Below the pieces are notes generated by a model. It was not told the origin of the DNA. It searched no databases and saw only the letters and a program-made list of their open reading frames with translations. 21,884 bases of DNA from JAFAVN01 sp036378375 (GTDB lineage Bacteria > Verrucomicrobiota > Verrucomicrobiia > Chthoniobacterales > JAFAMB01), in NCBI GenBank assembly GCA_036378375.1, contig DASUWQ010000068.1, forward strand, positions 1 through 21,884. The letters run 5' to 3'. Shown piece by piece: positions 1-7,702 of the stretch (the first letter of the stretch is position 1; every line of letters starts with the position of its first letter). The position numbers and the translations under genes were made by a program.

Positions 1-134
1 GGCGAACCATCTGTGCTTTCGGTGAAGCCTGCGCCTGGCCCACCCAAAGCTTTGTTGGGAAATTTCGCGACGAATTCCAGGCATATGCTTCTAAGAACGG
101 AAACGCCTCCTCCAAGCCAGAGGACAAACATTAG
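1..134 (+). CDS. nuoF: NADH-quinone oxidoreductase subunit NuoF, C-terminal end (5' end outside window)
   Basis: Reading from base 3, the first 43 codons end at TAG 132-134 and begin with RTICAFGEACAWPTQSFVGK. This matches the C-terminus of NuoF, the FMN- and NADH-binding subunit of complex I. The Cys in the TICAFG stretch corresponds to the last cysteine ligand of the N3 [4Fe-4S] cluster that takes electrons from FMN. The other three ligands and the nucleotide-binding fold lie upstream of the window. The tail after the conserved part is short and polar. nuoG starts 12 bp downstream, the usual nuoF-nuoG order. Identification rests on a short fragment plus context. Confidence 0.88.
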   Translation, partial: RTICAFGEACAWPTQSFVGKFRDEFQAYASKNGNASSKPEDKH

Positions 135-146
135 GGCTAGACGGTT

Positions 147-1817
147 ATGAGTGACCCAGTACCTCTTCTCAATGTACAGATCGACGGCGTCTGGCACCAG
201 TTCCCCAAGGGAACACGCGTTATCGAAGCTTGTGCTCAGGCCGGCAAATTTGTTCCCCGATATTGCTACCATCCCAAATTGAGTTCTCCTGGTAACTGCC
301 GCATGTGCCTAATTGAGATGGGCATGCCAAGAATGGGGCCGGACCGCAAACCGGAGCTGGGCCCGGATGGCAAGCCGGTGATCAACTGGATGCCGCGGCC
401 ACAAATTTCCTGTGCGCAGGATATCGCCGAAGGAATGGGGGTAAGAACGGACTCAGCGATGGTGCAAGATTGCCGCCACGGGGTGATGGAGTTTCTTTTG
501 ATCAATCATCCGCTGGATTGCCCGATCTGCGATCAAGCCGGCGAATGCGAGCTGCAGGAATTCAGCGTGCAATACGGCACCGGAGGTTCACGCTTTCGGG
601 AAGAGAAGGTTAAGAAGCCGAAGCACGTCCACCTCGGTCCTAGGGTTACCTTGGATGATGAACGTTGCATCCTTTGTTCCCGCTGTATCCGCTTCATGAA
701 AGAAGTGGCTCACGACGATGTGCTGGGATTCGCCAGTCGCGGCAGCCATTCCTATTTAACCGCTCATCCCGGCCGGGTGCTAGACAGTAACTACTCGCTT
801 AACACGGTCGACATCTGTCCAGTTGGCGCACTCACCAGCACCGACTTCAGATTCAAGATGCGGGTCTGGTTCCTTAAGGAGACCAAAAGCATTTGCACGA
901 GCTGTGCCACCGGCTGTAATACGCTGATCGGTAGCCGGCAAAATGTTCTCTACCGCCAAACTCCACGCGAGAACGACGACGTAAATTCTGCTTGGATGTG
1001 CGATTACGGCCGTCTGAATTTCCACTTTGTCAATTCGACCGACCGTCTGACTGAGCCGCAGATCCGGCATTTATCCAACCCGGAAAACACCAGTTGGACA
1101 GCCGCGGTTTCTCGGGCAGCAGAAGATCTGAAACGATTCCAGCCAACCGAGATTGCCGTGATCGCTTCCGGCCGGATGACCAACGAAGAGCTTTGGTTCG
1201 CCAAGAAGCTGGTCGATTCCGTCAAGACACCGAACTACGACATAGTGCCGAGAACTGGGCCGGCCGACGACCTTCTGCTCAATTCCATCCGTAACCCCAA
1301 CACCAACGGCGCCCAGCTCTTAGGGCTTTGCTCGGATCAACCCGGAGCCAAGCTTCAACAAATTGCGGAGGGAGTCAGCCAGGGCCATATCAAGGCCGTC
1401 GTCGCCCTTCAAGAGGACCTGACTGAGGCCGGCTTCAAGGCAGCAGATCTTGAAAAATTGGGAGCGCTCATCGTGATGGACATTTTGCCGAACGAAACCA
1501 CCAAGCGAGCAACCACGCTTTTGCCGTCGGCGTCGTTCGCCGAAAAACGTGGATCGATGATCAATGTTAAAGGCCGGCTACAACGATTAAACCACGCCAT
1601 TCAATCCCCGGGCAACGCGCGGGAAGATTGGGAAATACTGCGGGACATCATCCAGCAATTGACGGGAGCAAACGGCGTTTATCTGATCGAAGACGTCTTT
1701 AAACAAATGGCTGAGAACGTTCCACAATTTCAAGGGTTGAGCTTGAGCAGGATTGGTGACCTGGGAGTAAAACTGGACGGGGTAGTTTCGGCAGAACCAG
1801 TAACAGCGTCGGCCTAA
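147..1817 (+). CDS. nuoG: NADH-quinone oxidoreductase subunit NuoG, short form
   Basis: This 556-aa protein carries the Fe-S chain of the peripheral arm of complex I. Visible ligand sets are: [2Fe-2S] N1b at C40, C51, C54 and C89; N5 at H121, C125, C128 and C134 (H-x3-C-x2-C-x5-C); N4 at C174, C177, C180 and C224; and an additional set C250, C253, C257 and C285 matching the N7 cluster found in only some bacteria. The remaining C-terminal part (about 300-556) is a reduced remnant of the molybdopterin-oxidoreductase fold, so the protein is much shorter than E. coli NuoG (about 900 aa) or mitochondrial NDUFS1 (about 730). An insert at about 60-82, rich in Gly, Pro and Lys, separates the third and fourth N1b cysteines. 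It lies 12 bp after nuoF and 4 bp before nuoH. No clear Shine-Dalgarno precedes the ATG. Confidence 0.95.
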   Translation: MSDPVPLLNVQIDGVWHQFPKGTRVIEACAQAGKFVPRYCYHPKLSSPGNCRMCLIEMGMPRMGPDRKPELGPDGKPVINWMPRPQISCAQDIAEGMGVRTDSAMVQDCRHGVMEFLLINHPLDCPICDQAGECELQEFSVQYGTGGSRFREEKVKKPKHVHLGPRVTLDDERCILCSRCIRFMKEVAHDDVLGFASRGSHSYLTAHPGRVLDSNYSLNTVDICPVGALTSTDFRFKMRVWFLKETKSICTSCATGCNTLIGSRQNVLYRQTPRENDDVNSAWMCDYGRLNFHFVNSTDRLTEPQIRHLSNPENTSWTAAVSRAAEDLKRFQPTEIAVIASGRMTNEELWFAKKLVDSVKTPNYDIVPRTGPADDLLLNSIRNPNTNGAQLLGLCSDQPGAKLQQIAEGVSQGHIKAVVALQEDLTEAGFKAADLEKLGALIVMDILPNETTKRATTLLPSASFAEKRGSMINVKGRLQRLNHAIQSPGNAREDWEILRDIIQQLTGANGVYLIEDVFKQMAENVPQFQGLSLSRIGDLGVKLDGVVSAEPVTASA

Positions 1818-1821
1818 AGCT

Positions 1822-2964
1822 ATGACGGATATCCTAATTCAGCTGCTTTGGGCTTTGGTTAAGGCCGTTGGGCTGGTCTTCGTGATCATCCTGCCCATGG
1901 TGTCTTATACGGTTTATGCCGAACGCCGGGTCAGCGCAATGATTCAGGATCGGCTGGGGCCAAATCGCGTGGGCCCAATGGGGCTATTACAACCCATTGC
2001 CGACGCGGTGAAGTTATTGCTGAAGGAAGACTTCACCCCGGCAAGCGTTAACAAGTTTTATTACTGGCTCGCACCTGCCTGCGCCATGGCCCCATCGCTT
2101 ATGGCGCTCGCGGTCATCCCTTTCGGCAGTAATTTATTCGGGCTGCCAATGGTAGTCGCCAATGTCGACATCGGCGTTCTCTGGGTTTTTGCCGTATCTT
2201 CCTTGGGGGTGTACGGAATCGTATTAGCCGGATGGTCTTCGAATTCGAAATACCCTTTCCTCGGCGGTATCCGGTCGAGCTCACAAATGATTTCCTATGA
2301 GCTTTCGCTCGGGCTCTCAGTTATCCCGATCTTTCTAATCTGTGGAACGCTGAACTTACCTGACATCGTCAAGTATCAGATCGAAAATGGCTGGCTGATC
2401 TCGCCGATTTGGTTGAAAGGGCTCTCTCTGACCGGAATTAACTTTTCGCTCTTGGTGAGCTCCATTTTCAGCGTGAATGCCCTGATTAAGCTCCTGCTCT
2501 GGGTTCCGCTCTTCATTTCTTTCGTGGTGTTCATGGTGTCCATGTTCGCCGAAACCAATCGCCTACCATTTGATTTGCCGGAATCGGAGACTGAGTTAGT
2601 CGGCGGCTATCATACCGAATATTCGTCCATGAAGTTCGCGCTCTTCTTCCTGGGCGAATACGCGGCCATGATCACCGGTAGCGCGGTCATTGTTACGCTC
2701 TTTTTCGGCGCCTGGCACATTCCCTTTTTGCCGAACGATCCCAGCCAATTCCCTTGGCTCGGCGACCTTATTCTGGGTGTTCTCCATATCGTCGCCTTCT
2801 TCATTAAGGTCGCGATTTTGCTCTTTTTCTTCATTTGGGTTCGCTGGACCCTACCGCGGTTTCGCTATGACCAGCTGATGCGATTGGGCTGGTATTTCTT
2901 CTTCGAAATCGCGTTAGCAAACATCTTAATCGTCGCATTGATCTTGGCGTTCGCGCCCAAATAA
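1822..2964 (+). CDS. nuoH: NADH-quinone oxidoreductase subunit NuoH
   Basis: A 380-aa, highly hydrophobic membrane subunit that joins the peripheral and membrane arms and forms much of the quinone chamber. The family signature occurs near the N-terminus (AERRVSAMIQDRLGPNRVGP, about residues 31-50), followed by the QPIADAVKLLLKED segment. The acidic loop FAETNRLPFDLPESETELVG is near residue 240, and its acidic residues are implicated in coupling quinone chemistry to pumping. Length is slightly above the usual 320-350 aa, with extra hydrophobic sequence in the middle (about 190-215) and near the end. The ATG lies 4 bp after the nuoG stop, and nuoI follows after 11 bp. No clear ribosome-binding site is seen. 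Confidence 0.97.
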   Translation: MTDILIQLLWALVKAVGLVFVIILPMVSYTVYAERRVSAMIQDRLGPNRVGPMGLLQPIADAVKLLLKEDFTPASVNKFYYWLAPACAMAPSLMALAVIPFGSNLFGLPMVVANVDIGVLWVFAVSSLGVYGIVLAGWSSNSKYPFLGGIRSSSQMISYELSLGLSVIPIFLICGTLNLPDIVKYQIENGWLISPIWLKGLSLTGINFSLLVSSIFSVNALIKLLLWVPLFISFVVFMVSMFAETNRLPFDLPESETELVGGYHTEYSSMKFALFFLGEYAAMITGSAVIVTLFFGAWHIPFLPNDPSQFPWLGDLILGVLHIVAFFIKVAILLFFFIWVRWTLPRFRYDQLMRLGWYFFFEIALANILIVALILAFAPK

Positions 2965-2975
2965 ACGCGCTGCTT

Positions 2976-3506
2976 ATGGCTTACACTGTCGCCCGTTCGA
3001 AATTAACCTTTGGTGAAAAGCTTTATCTGCCAGCCGTTTTGGCCGGGCTAAAGATCACCATCGGTCACCTCATCAAAGTTCTCACCGGTAAAACCAAGGT
3101 GACCATGCAGTATCCGGAACAACGTTGGGATGCGCATTTACCCGAGCATTATCGCGGCGCTCCTACCCTGGTTACAGACGAACATGGACGCGAACGCTGC
3201 GTGGCCTGCCAGCTTTGTGAGTTCATTTGTCCGCCCCGGGCGATTACCATCAAGCCGGGTGAGATCCCGGAAGGCGATCGCTGGCGCAAGGTAGAGAAGT
3301 TTCCTAAAGAATTTGAGATCGATATGGTCCGCTGTATCTACTGCGGCCTTTGTGAGGAAGTCTGTCCTGAACAAGCAATTTTCTTGCGGAAAGACTATGC
3401 CATTACCGGGCTAAGCCGAGCAGAGATGGTCCATAAGAAAGCTCGGCTCTACGAGCTCGGCGGGGTCATGACTGGTCTGGTTTTCAAGTGGAACGAAAAA
3501 AAGTAG
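2976..3506 (+). CDS. nuoI: NADH-quinone oxidoreductase subunit NuoI (2 x [4Fe-4S] ferredoxin)
   Basis: A 176-aa ferredoxin-type subunit of the peripheral arm that carries clusters N6a and N6b, the last relays before N2 and quinone. Both C-x2-C-x2-C-x3-C motifs are intact: C75, C78, C81, C85 (CVACQLCEFICP) and C120, C123, C126, C130 (CIYCGLCEEVCP), each followed by the expected proline. The N-terminal helix (about 14-36) is amphipathic to hydrophobic, as expected for the segment lying on the membrane arm. Length is typical. It sits between nuoH (11 bp) and nuoJ (4 bp) in canonical order. Confidence 0.97.
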   Translation: MAYTVARSKLTFGEKLYLPAVLAGLKITIGHLIKVLTGKTKVTMQYPEQRWDAHLPEHYRGAPTLVTDEHGRERCVACQLCEFICPPRAITIKPGEIPEGDRWRKVEKFPKEFEIDMVRCIYCGLCEEVCPEQAIFLRKDYAITGLSRAEMVHKKARLYELGGVMTGLVFKWNEKK

Positions 3507-3510
3507 ACCA

Positions 3511-4017
3511 ATGCCCGCTCCACTCTTTTGGATTTTCGTTATATTCATGCTGTTCTTCGGCGTGATGGTGGTGGTTAACCGAAGCCCGGTTGCCAGCGCC
3601 ATGAGTTTGGTCGTGTGCTTTCTTGGGCTGGCCGCTCTCTATATTTCGTTGGATGCGTTTTTCCTTGGAGTCATCCAGATCCTGGTCTACGCCGGCGCCG
3701 TGATGGTGCTGTTCCTTTTCATTATCATGCTGCTGGACCTTAAAGCCGAGCAGCGACGTCGCTTCAATCTGATCGCGATGTTCGGCGGCATCGTGGTGGT
3801 CGTCCTTTTTGTTAAGGTCCTGGTCGATGTCTGCTATGGCTTTCAAGGCGGTAATGCGGTCTTTCCCGCCATTAGCCACAACGTGGGGCATGGTGATACC
3901 TGGCAGGTCGGGATGGCCCTCTTTCAGCAATACAAGCTGCCGTTGCAGATGATCGGCGCGTTAGTAGTCGTCGCTTCCGTCGGCGCTGTTCTGCTCAGTA
4001 AGAGAGAATTGAAATAA
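3511..4017 (+). CDS. nuoJ: NADH-quinone oxidoreductase subunit NuoJ
   Basis: A 168-aa membrane subunit with about five hydrophobic segments (roughly residues 2-20, 28-47, 51-73, 88-110 and 140-162). The family core is clear in the third segment, which reads ILVYAGAVMVLFLFIIMLLD. This is the conserved NuoJ/ND6 TM3, where a pi-bulge links quinone-site movement to the membrane arm. Length is close to E. coli NuoJ (184 aa). Translation likely starts at the ATG 4 bp after nuoI. Unlike the other junctions, it is followed by a 94-bp gap before nuoK. Confidence 0.95.
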   Translation: MPAPLFWIFVIFMLFFGVMVVVNRSPVASAMSLVVCFLGLAALYISLDAFFLGVIQILVYAGAVMVLFLFIIMLLDLKAEQRRRFNLIAMFGGIVVVVLFVKVLVDVCYGFQGGNAVFPAISHNVGHGDTWQVGMALFQQYKLPLQMIGALVVVASVGAVLLSKRELK

Positions 4018-4111
4018 ACTGCGAATGGATCCGACTTCGCCACATGCAAACCTTACCAAACGAATGAGCCTGGGCTTCGTCGGACAAGCTGCGAATTTGA
4101 GCAAATAAAAT
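4018..4111 (+). other. 94-bp spacer between nuoJ and nuoK
   Basis: This is the only sizeable gap inside the nuo operon, where other junctions are -4 to +12 bp. It holds a direct CTGCGAAT repeat (about 4019-4026 and 4089-4096) and a weak inverted pair TCCGAC (4030-4035) / GTCGGA (4079-4084). A 14-codon ATG...TAA stretch (4064-4108) ends 3 bp before nuoK, too short to call a gene. I see no T-run that would make a terminator. It may set the relative translation of nuoK, but this is speculative. Confidence 0.4.
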
Positions 4112-4429
4112 ATGGCCACCCTGAATGACTATCTGCTGGCTAGCGGCCTCCTCTTTACTGTCGGATTTGCCGGCGTCCTATTAAGACGGAACATCATCAT
4201 CATTTTTATGGCGTTGGAGTTGATGCTCAACGCCGCTAATTTGTCGTTAGTCGGTTTTTCGCGATTCCATACCCAGGCCGGGCTCCCGGATTATAACGCG
4301 CAGGTGTTAGTTTTCTTTATTATCACGGTGGCAGCGGCCGAGGTCGCAGTCGGTTTGGCAGTGATCGTGGCTCTTTTCCGAGCCAAACAGACCACCCACA
4401 TTGAAAATCTCAATTCGCTGAAATTCTGA
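4112..4429 (+). CDS. nuoK: NADH-quinone oxidoreductase subunit NuoK
   Basis: A 105-aa subunit with three membrane helices, homologous to MrpC and mitochondrial ND4L. Both functionally important membrane glutamates are present: E36 in MALELMLNAANLSLV (TM2) and a second in AAAEVAVGLAVIVALFR (E77, TM3). These residues form part of the first proton channel, next to NuoJ and NuoH. The size is exactly typical (about 100 aa). nuoL starts 3 bp after its stop codon. The ATG start gives the expected short N-terminus before TM1. Confidence 0.97.
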   Translation: MATLNDYLLASGLLFTVGFAGVLLRRNIIIIFMALELMLNAANLSLVGFSRFHTQAGLPDYNAQVLVFFIITVAAAEVAVGLAVIVALFRAKQTTHIENLNSLKF

Positions 4430-4432
4430 CGA

Positions 4433-6223
4433 ATGAACTCGGCTCCCTGGATTATTCTTTTTTCTCCCCTTCTGGCTGCGGCTGTGATCGTGATCGCGAC
4501 TCAGCCTTTCAAGAAACTCAGTTCCTATGTGTCGGTTGCGGCGGTCGCTGTCTCGCTGCTTTTCGCTCTAACGGTGTTTGGTAGCCCTGATCAGGACGTT
4601 AGTTTTAATTGGATCGATCTGGGGGTCTTTCAAGTTCGGATCGGTTACCTGATTGATGGTTTCAGTAAGATGATGCTGCTGGTGGTCACCGGCGTCGGTT
4701 TCTTGATCCACGTCTATTCGATCGGGTACATGCACGACGACCGAGGCCGGTCCCGCTATTTTGCAGGGTTGTCGCTCTTCATGTTTTCGATGCTTGGCAT
4801 CGTATTGGCCAATAACTTCATCATGATGTTCATCTTCTGGGAGCTGGTCGGGGTAAGCTCCTACATCTTGATTGGCCATTGGTTTGAGCGGTCTTCCGCA
4901 GCAGACGCAGCCAATAAAGCCTTGATCGTCAATCGTATCGGCGACTTCGGCTTCATGCTTGGCATTTTGATGGTCTGGTCCGCGTCGGGCACGGTGATGT
5001 TCGGCGAATTGACATCGAAATGGTCCACCCTTGGCCTGGGAGCCGGCTACGCCACGATTGCTGCCCTCATGATCTTTTGTGGCGCCGTCGGTAAGTCCGC
5101 TCAATTCCCGTTACACGTCTGGCTACCGGATGCGATGGAAGGCCCAACACCGGTCTCCGCCTTAATCCACGCGGCGACGATGGTGGCTGCCGGTGTTTAC
5201 ATGCTGGCCCGGGTTTACTTCCTCTTTGCCGGTTCCGCTGCCGCTCTCGCTGTCGTTCTTTGGATCGGGGTATTCACCTCGTTGCTAGCGGCGTTGATGG
5301 CCACCCAACAGTCCGATATCAAACGGGTTTTGGCTTATTCGACGCTCTCTCAGTTGGGTTTGATGGTGTCTGCCGTCGGTTTGGGAGTCCCCGTTTCCGC
5401 CCTTTTCCATCTGTTCACCCACGCCTTTTTCAAAGCCCTACTCTTCCTTGGCGCCGGTTCGGTGATTCACTCACTCCACAATGAGCAGAACATGTGGCAG
5501 ATGGGCGGGCTGCAGAAGAAGATGCCGCTCACGTTTTGGACTTTTCTGATAGCGACCTTGGCGTTGTCCGGGTGTCCTCCCCTGGCCGGCTTTTGGAGTA
5601 AGGACGGTATCGTGGCTGCAGCGTTCGAACACAATGCGGCCGCGGGTTTGGTAATCACGGTGATCAATTTCTTCACCGCTTTTTACATGATGCGCCTCTT
5701 CGTGGTGGCGTTTCTGGGCTCTGCTCGTTCGGAAGCTGCCGAACATGCCCATGAATCGCCTCCGGTAATGGCGGTCCCACTGGTTCTTTTGGCGATTCCC
5801 AGCCTCATCGCCGGCTTCCCACCGGTCGAACATATCTTCTTTCCGATGGCAGAGGAGGCAGGGCCTTCAATCCCGGCAATGCTGGTTTCTGTGGCGGTTT
5901 TCATCGCCGGAATAGGCGCCGGATTTGTTCTTTACCGTGGCAAGAACAGCGATCCCGTCAGCATCCCCTTGTTCGCCAACCGATTCTATATCGACCAATT
6001 CTATTCCGTCCTCGTTAAATGGACCCAGGACGCGCTGGCAGGAGTCGCGGCCTTCGTCGATCGATGGATTATCGACGGCGGTTTGGTGCGCGGCCTGGGA
6101 GGGACTACCTGGGGGTTCGGATTCGCGCTTCGTTTTCTGCAAATCGGTAACCTCCAAGCCTACGCTTTTCTATTCGGTTTCGGGGTGGTGCTTCTCCTTT
6201 ACTTGATCCTTTTCGCCGCATGA
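4433..6223 (+). CDS. nuoL: NADH-quinone oxidoreductase subunit NuoL
   Basis: A 596-aa antiporter-like subunit at the distal end of the membrane arm. Key residues of the proton channel are retained: E137 in TM5 (FIFWELVGVSSYILIG) and K221 in TM7 (GKSAQFPLHVWLPDAMEGPT). The next helix has SALIHAATMVAAGVYM. The C-terminal extension (about 440-596) includes the amphipathic lateral region and final anchor helix typical of NuoL, giving a length close to E. coli NuoL (613 aa). The stop codon overlaps the nuoM start by 4 bp (ATGA), indicating translational coupling. Confidence 0.97.
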   Translation: MNSAPWIILFSPLLAAAVIVIATQPFKKLSSYVSVAAVAVSLLFALTVFGSPDQDVSFNWIDLGVFQVRIGYLIDGFSKMMLLVVTGVGFLIHVYSIGYMHDDRGRSRYFAGLSLFMFSMLGIVLANNFIMMFIFWELVGVSSYILIGHWFERSSAADAANKALIVNRIGDFGFMLGILMVWSASGTVMFGELTSKWSTLGLGAGYATIAALMIFCGAVGKSAQFPLHVWLPDAMEGPTPVSALIHAATMVAAGVYMLARVYFLFAGSAAALAVVLWIGVFTSLLAALMATQQSDIKRVLAYSTLSQLGLMVSAVGLGVPVSALFHLFTHAFFKALLFLGAGSVIHSLHNEQNMWQMGGLQKKMPLTFWTFLIATLALSGCPPLAGFWSKDGIVAAAFEHNAAAGLVITVINFFTAFYMMRLFVVAFLGSARSEAAEHAHESPPVMAVPLVLLAIPSLIAGFPPVEHIFFPMAEEAGPSIPAMLVSVAVFIAGIGAGFVLYRGKNSDPVSIPLFANRFYIDQFYSVLVKWTQDALAGVAAFVDRWIIDGGLVRGLGGTTWGFGFALRFLQIGNLQAYAFLFGFGVVLLLYLILFAA

Positions 6224-7698
6224 ACGTACTAGTACATCTCACCTATTTGGGACCGTTAGTCGCCGCTATCCTGATCCTATTTGGATTTGCGCCAAGAAGG
6301 ACCGCGATCACCGGTGCGGTTGTTGGGCTCATTTCTTCGCTGATTCTTTTCTTGGGCTACGATCACGCGGCCGGGGGATACCAATTCACGTCCGCCTTGG
6401 CTCTGGTCCCCGCCTGGGACCTGAAGTTTTATGTGGGTGTCGACGGACTGAATGCGACGATGCTCTTTCTTACCTCCTTAGTTGCCCTGGCGGCAGCTTG
6501 GATGTCTCCTCGAACCGAAGAGAATCTGCATCGATATATGGCCTGCGTAATGGCCATTGCAGCGGGTGCCGCCGGTGCTTTTGCTTCTCTGGATCTGTTC
6601 TTCTTCTATGCCTTTCACGAGTTAGCGCTCATCCCTACGTTCCTGATGATCGGAATCTGGGGAAGCGGAAACCGGCAGGCAGCCGCCTGGAAGATTACGA
6701 TTTATCTATCGATCGGAAGCATCATCCTGCTGGTCGGCTTGATCGGGCTCTATCTGATGGTTCCCGACAAGGATCGGACTTTCGATATCGTTAAGCTGCA
6801 GGCGATGGCTGCTCACGCGGTCTTCACCGGGCCTAGTGCAAATTGGGTCTTTTTGCTCATGCTGTTCGGCTTCGGCACTCTGGTTTCATTGTTTCCGTTT
6901 CATACCTGGGCTCCTCAGGCGTATGCGGCCGCTCCGGTCCCTGTAGCGATGTTGCACGCGGGCGTGCTGAAAAAATTCGGGCTCTACGGTCTTTTACGGC
7001 TCACCCTTCCGTTAATGCCGGAAGCCGCTCATAACTTTACCTGGCTGCTTCTGACTTTGCTGGTCGGCAACATCATCTTCGTTGGGCTCGCTACCATTAA
7101 CCAGAAACAGCTAGACCTTACCCTGGGGTATTCCAGCGTGATGCACATGGGCTACATTTTCTTGGGGCTCGCCACCACTAACTTGATCGGCGTCGACGGA
7201 GCAGCTCTCTTGATGCTCGCGCACGGTCTGTCCATCGCGGCATTGTTCGCGATTTCCGGCGAATTGCGCAAACAGACGGGAACACTGGATTATCGCGATT
7301 TGGGAGGTCTAGCCAAGTCCATGCCGTTACTCAGTTTCCTGTTCGGGTTGGCGCTCTACGCTTCGATTGGCTTACCCGGCTTCGCGAATTTTGCTTCTGA
7401 GCTTCTAGTCTTTTTTGGCGCGTTCAAAACTGCAACCCCCGGTGCTGCCTTTAATGGTTACCAGATCGCAACCGTCTGCGCTCTCTGGGGCTTGGTCATC
7501 TCCGCGGTTTACATGCTGCGTGCTTATCGCAGCATCTTTTTCGGCGATCGCCCCAGCCGGTGGGCCAACGTAAAAGACGTCACCCTGGGTTTGGGTTGGC
7601 CGGTCGTATTGCTTCTTGCCGGCTTAATCGTGTTCGGTTTTGCGCCCCAGGCCGTCCTACAAAAGATCGAACCAGGTATGGCCCTCTTCTGGAAATGA
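6220..7698 (+). CDS. nuoM: NADH-quinone oxidoreductase subunit NuoM (TM7 lysine position is leucine)
   Basis: A 492-aa antiporter-like subunit with about 14 membrane helices. The TM5 glutamate is present (E134 in FHELALIPTFLMIGIWG), as is a TM12 glutamate (E394 in PGFANFASELLVFFG). The TM7-to-loop segment reads FGTLVSLFPFHTWAPQAY, whereas E. coli-type NuoM has a lysine seven residues before the histidine. Here that position is L221, and I find no lysine nearby in TM7. TM8 has two adjacent lysines (K251, K252 in HAGVLKKFGLYGL) where E. coli NuoM has one. NuoL and NuoN in the same operon retain their TM7 lysines, so this is not general decay. It overlaps nuoL by 4 bp and is followed closely by nuoN. 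Confidence 0.95.
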   Translation: MNVLVHLTYLGPLVAAILILFGFAPRRTAITGAVVGLISSLILFLGYDHAAGGYQFTSALALVPAWDLKFYVGVDGLNATMLFLTSLVALAAAWMSPRTEENLHRYMACVMAIAAGAAGAFASLDLFFFYAFHELALIPTFLMIGIWGSGNRQAAAWKITIYLSIGSIILLVGLIGLYLMVPDKDRTFDIVKLQAMAAHAVFTGPSANWVFLLMLFGFGTLVSLFPFHTWAPQAYAAAPVPVAMLHAGVLKKFGLYGLLRLTLPLMPEAAHNFTWLLLTLLVGNIIFVGLATINQKQLDLTLGYSSVMHMGYIFLGLATTNLIGVDGAALLMLAHGLSIAALFAISGELRKQTGTLDYRDLGGLAKSMPLLSFLFGLALYASIGLPGFANFASELLVFFGAFKTATPGAAFNGYQIATVCALWGLVISAVYMLRAYRSIFFGDRPSRWANVKDVTLGLGWPVVLLLAGLIVFGFAPQAVLQKIEPGMALFWK

Positions 7699-7702
7699 CT
7701 TT

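Noticed and set aside
3484..3930. 148-aa open frame opposite nuoJ
   Set aside because: Antisense to a conserved complex I gene; His/Asp-rich low-complexity translation caused by reverse reading of hydrophobic codons.
4064..4108. 14-codon ORF between nuoJ and nuoK
   Set aside because: Too short and without any recognisable sequence; no ribosome-binding site.
4568..5104. 178-aa open frame opposite nuoL
   Set aside because: Antisense to a confident gene; composition rich in His, Asp and Gln, as expected for the reverse of hydrophobic codons. No motif.
7640..7702. Upstream extension of nuoN overlapping nuoM
   Set aside because: The added 21 residues (MRPRPSYKRSNQVWPSS...) are unlike NuoN; the ATG at 7703 fits the family and the tight operon spacing.
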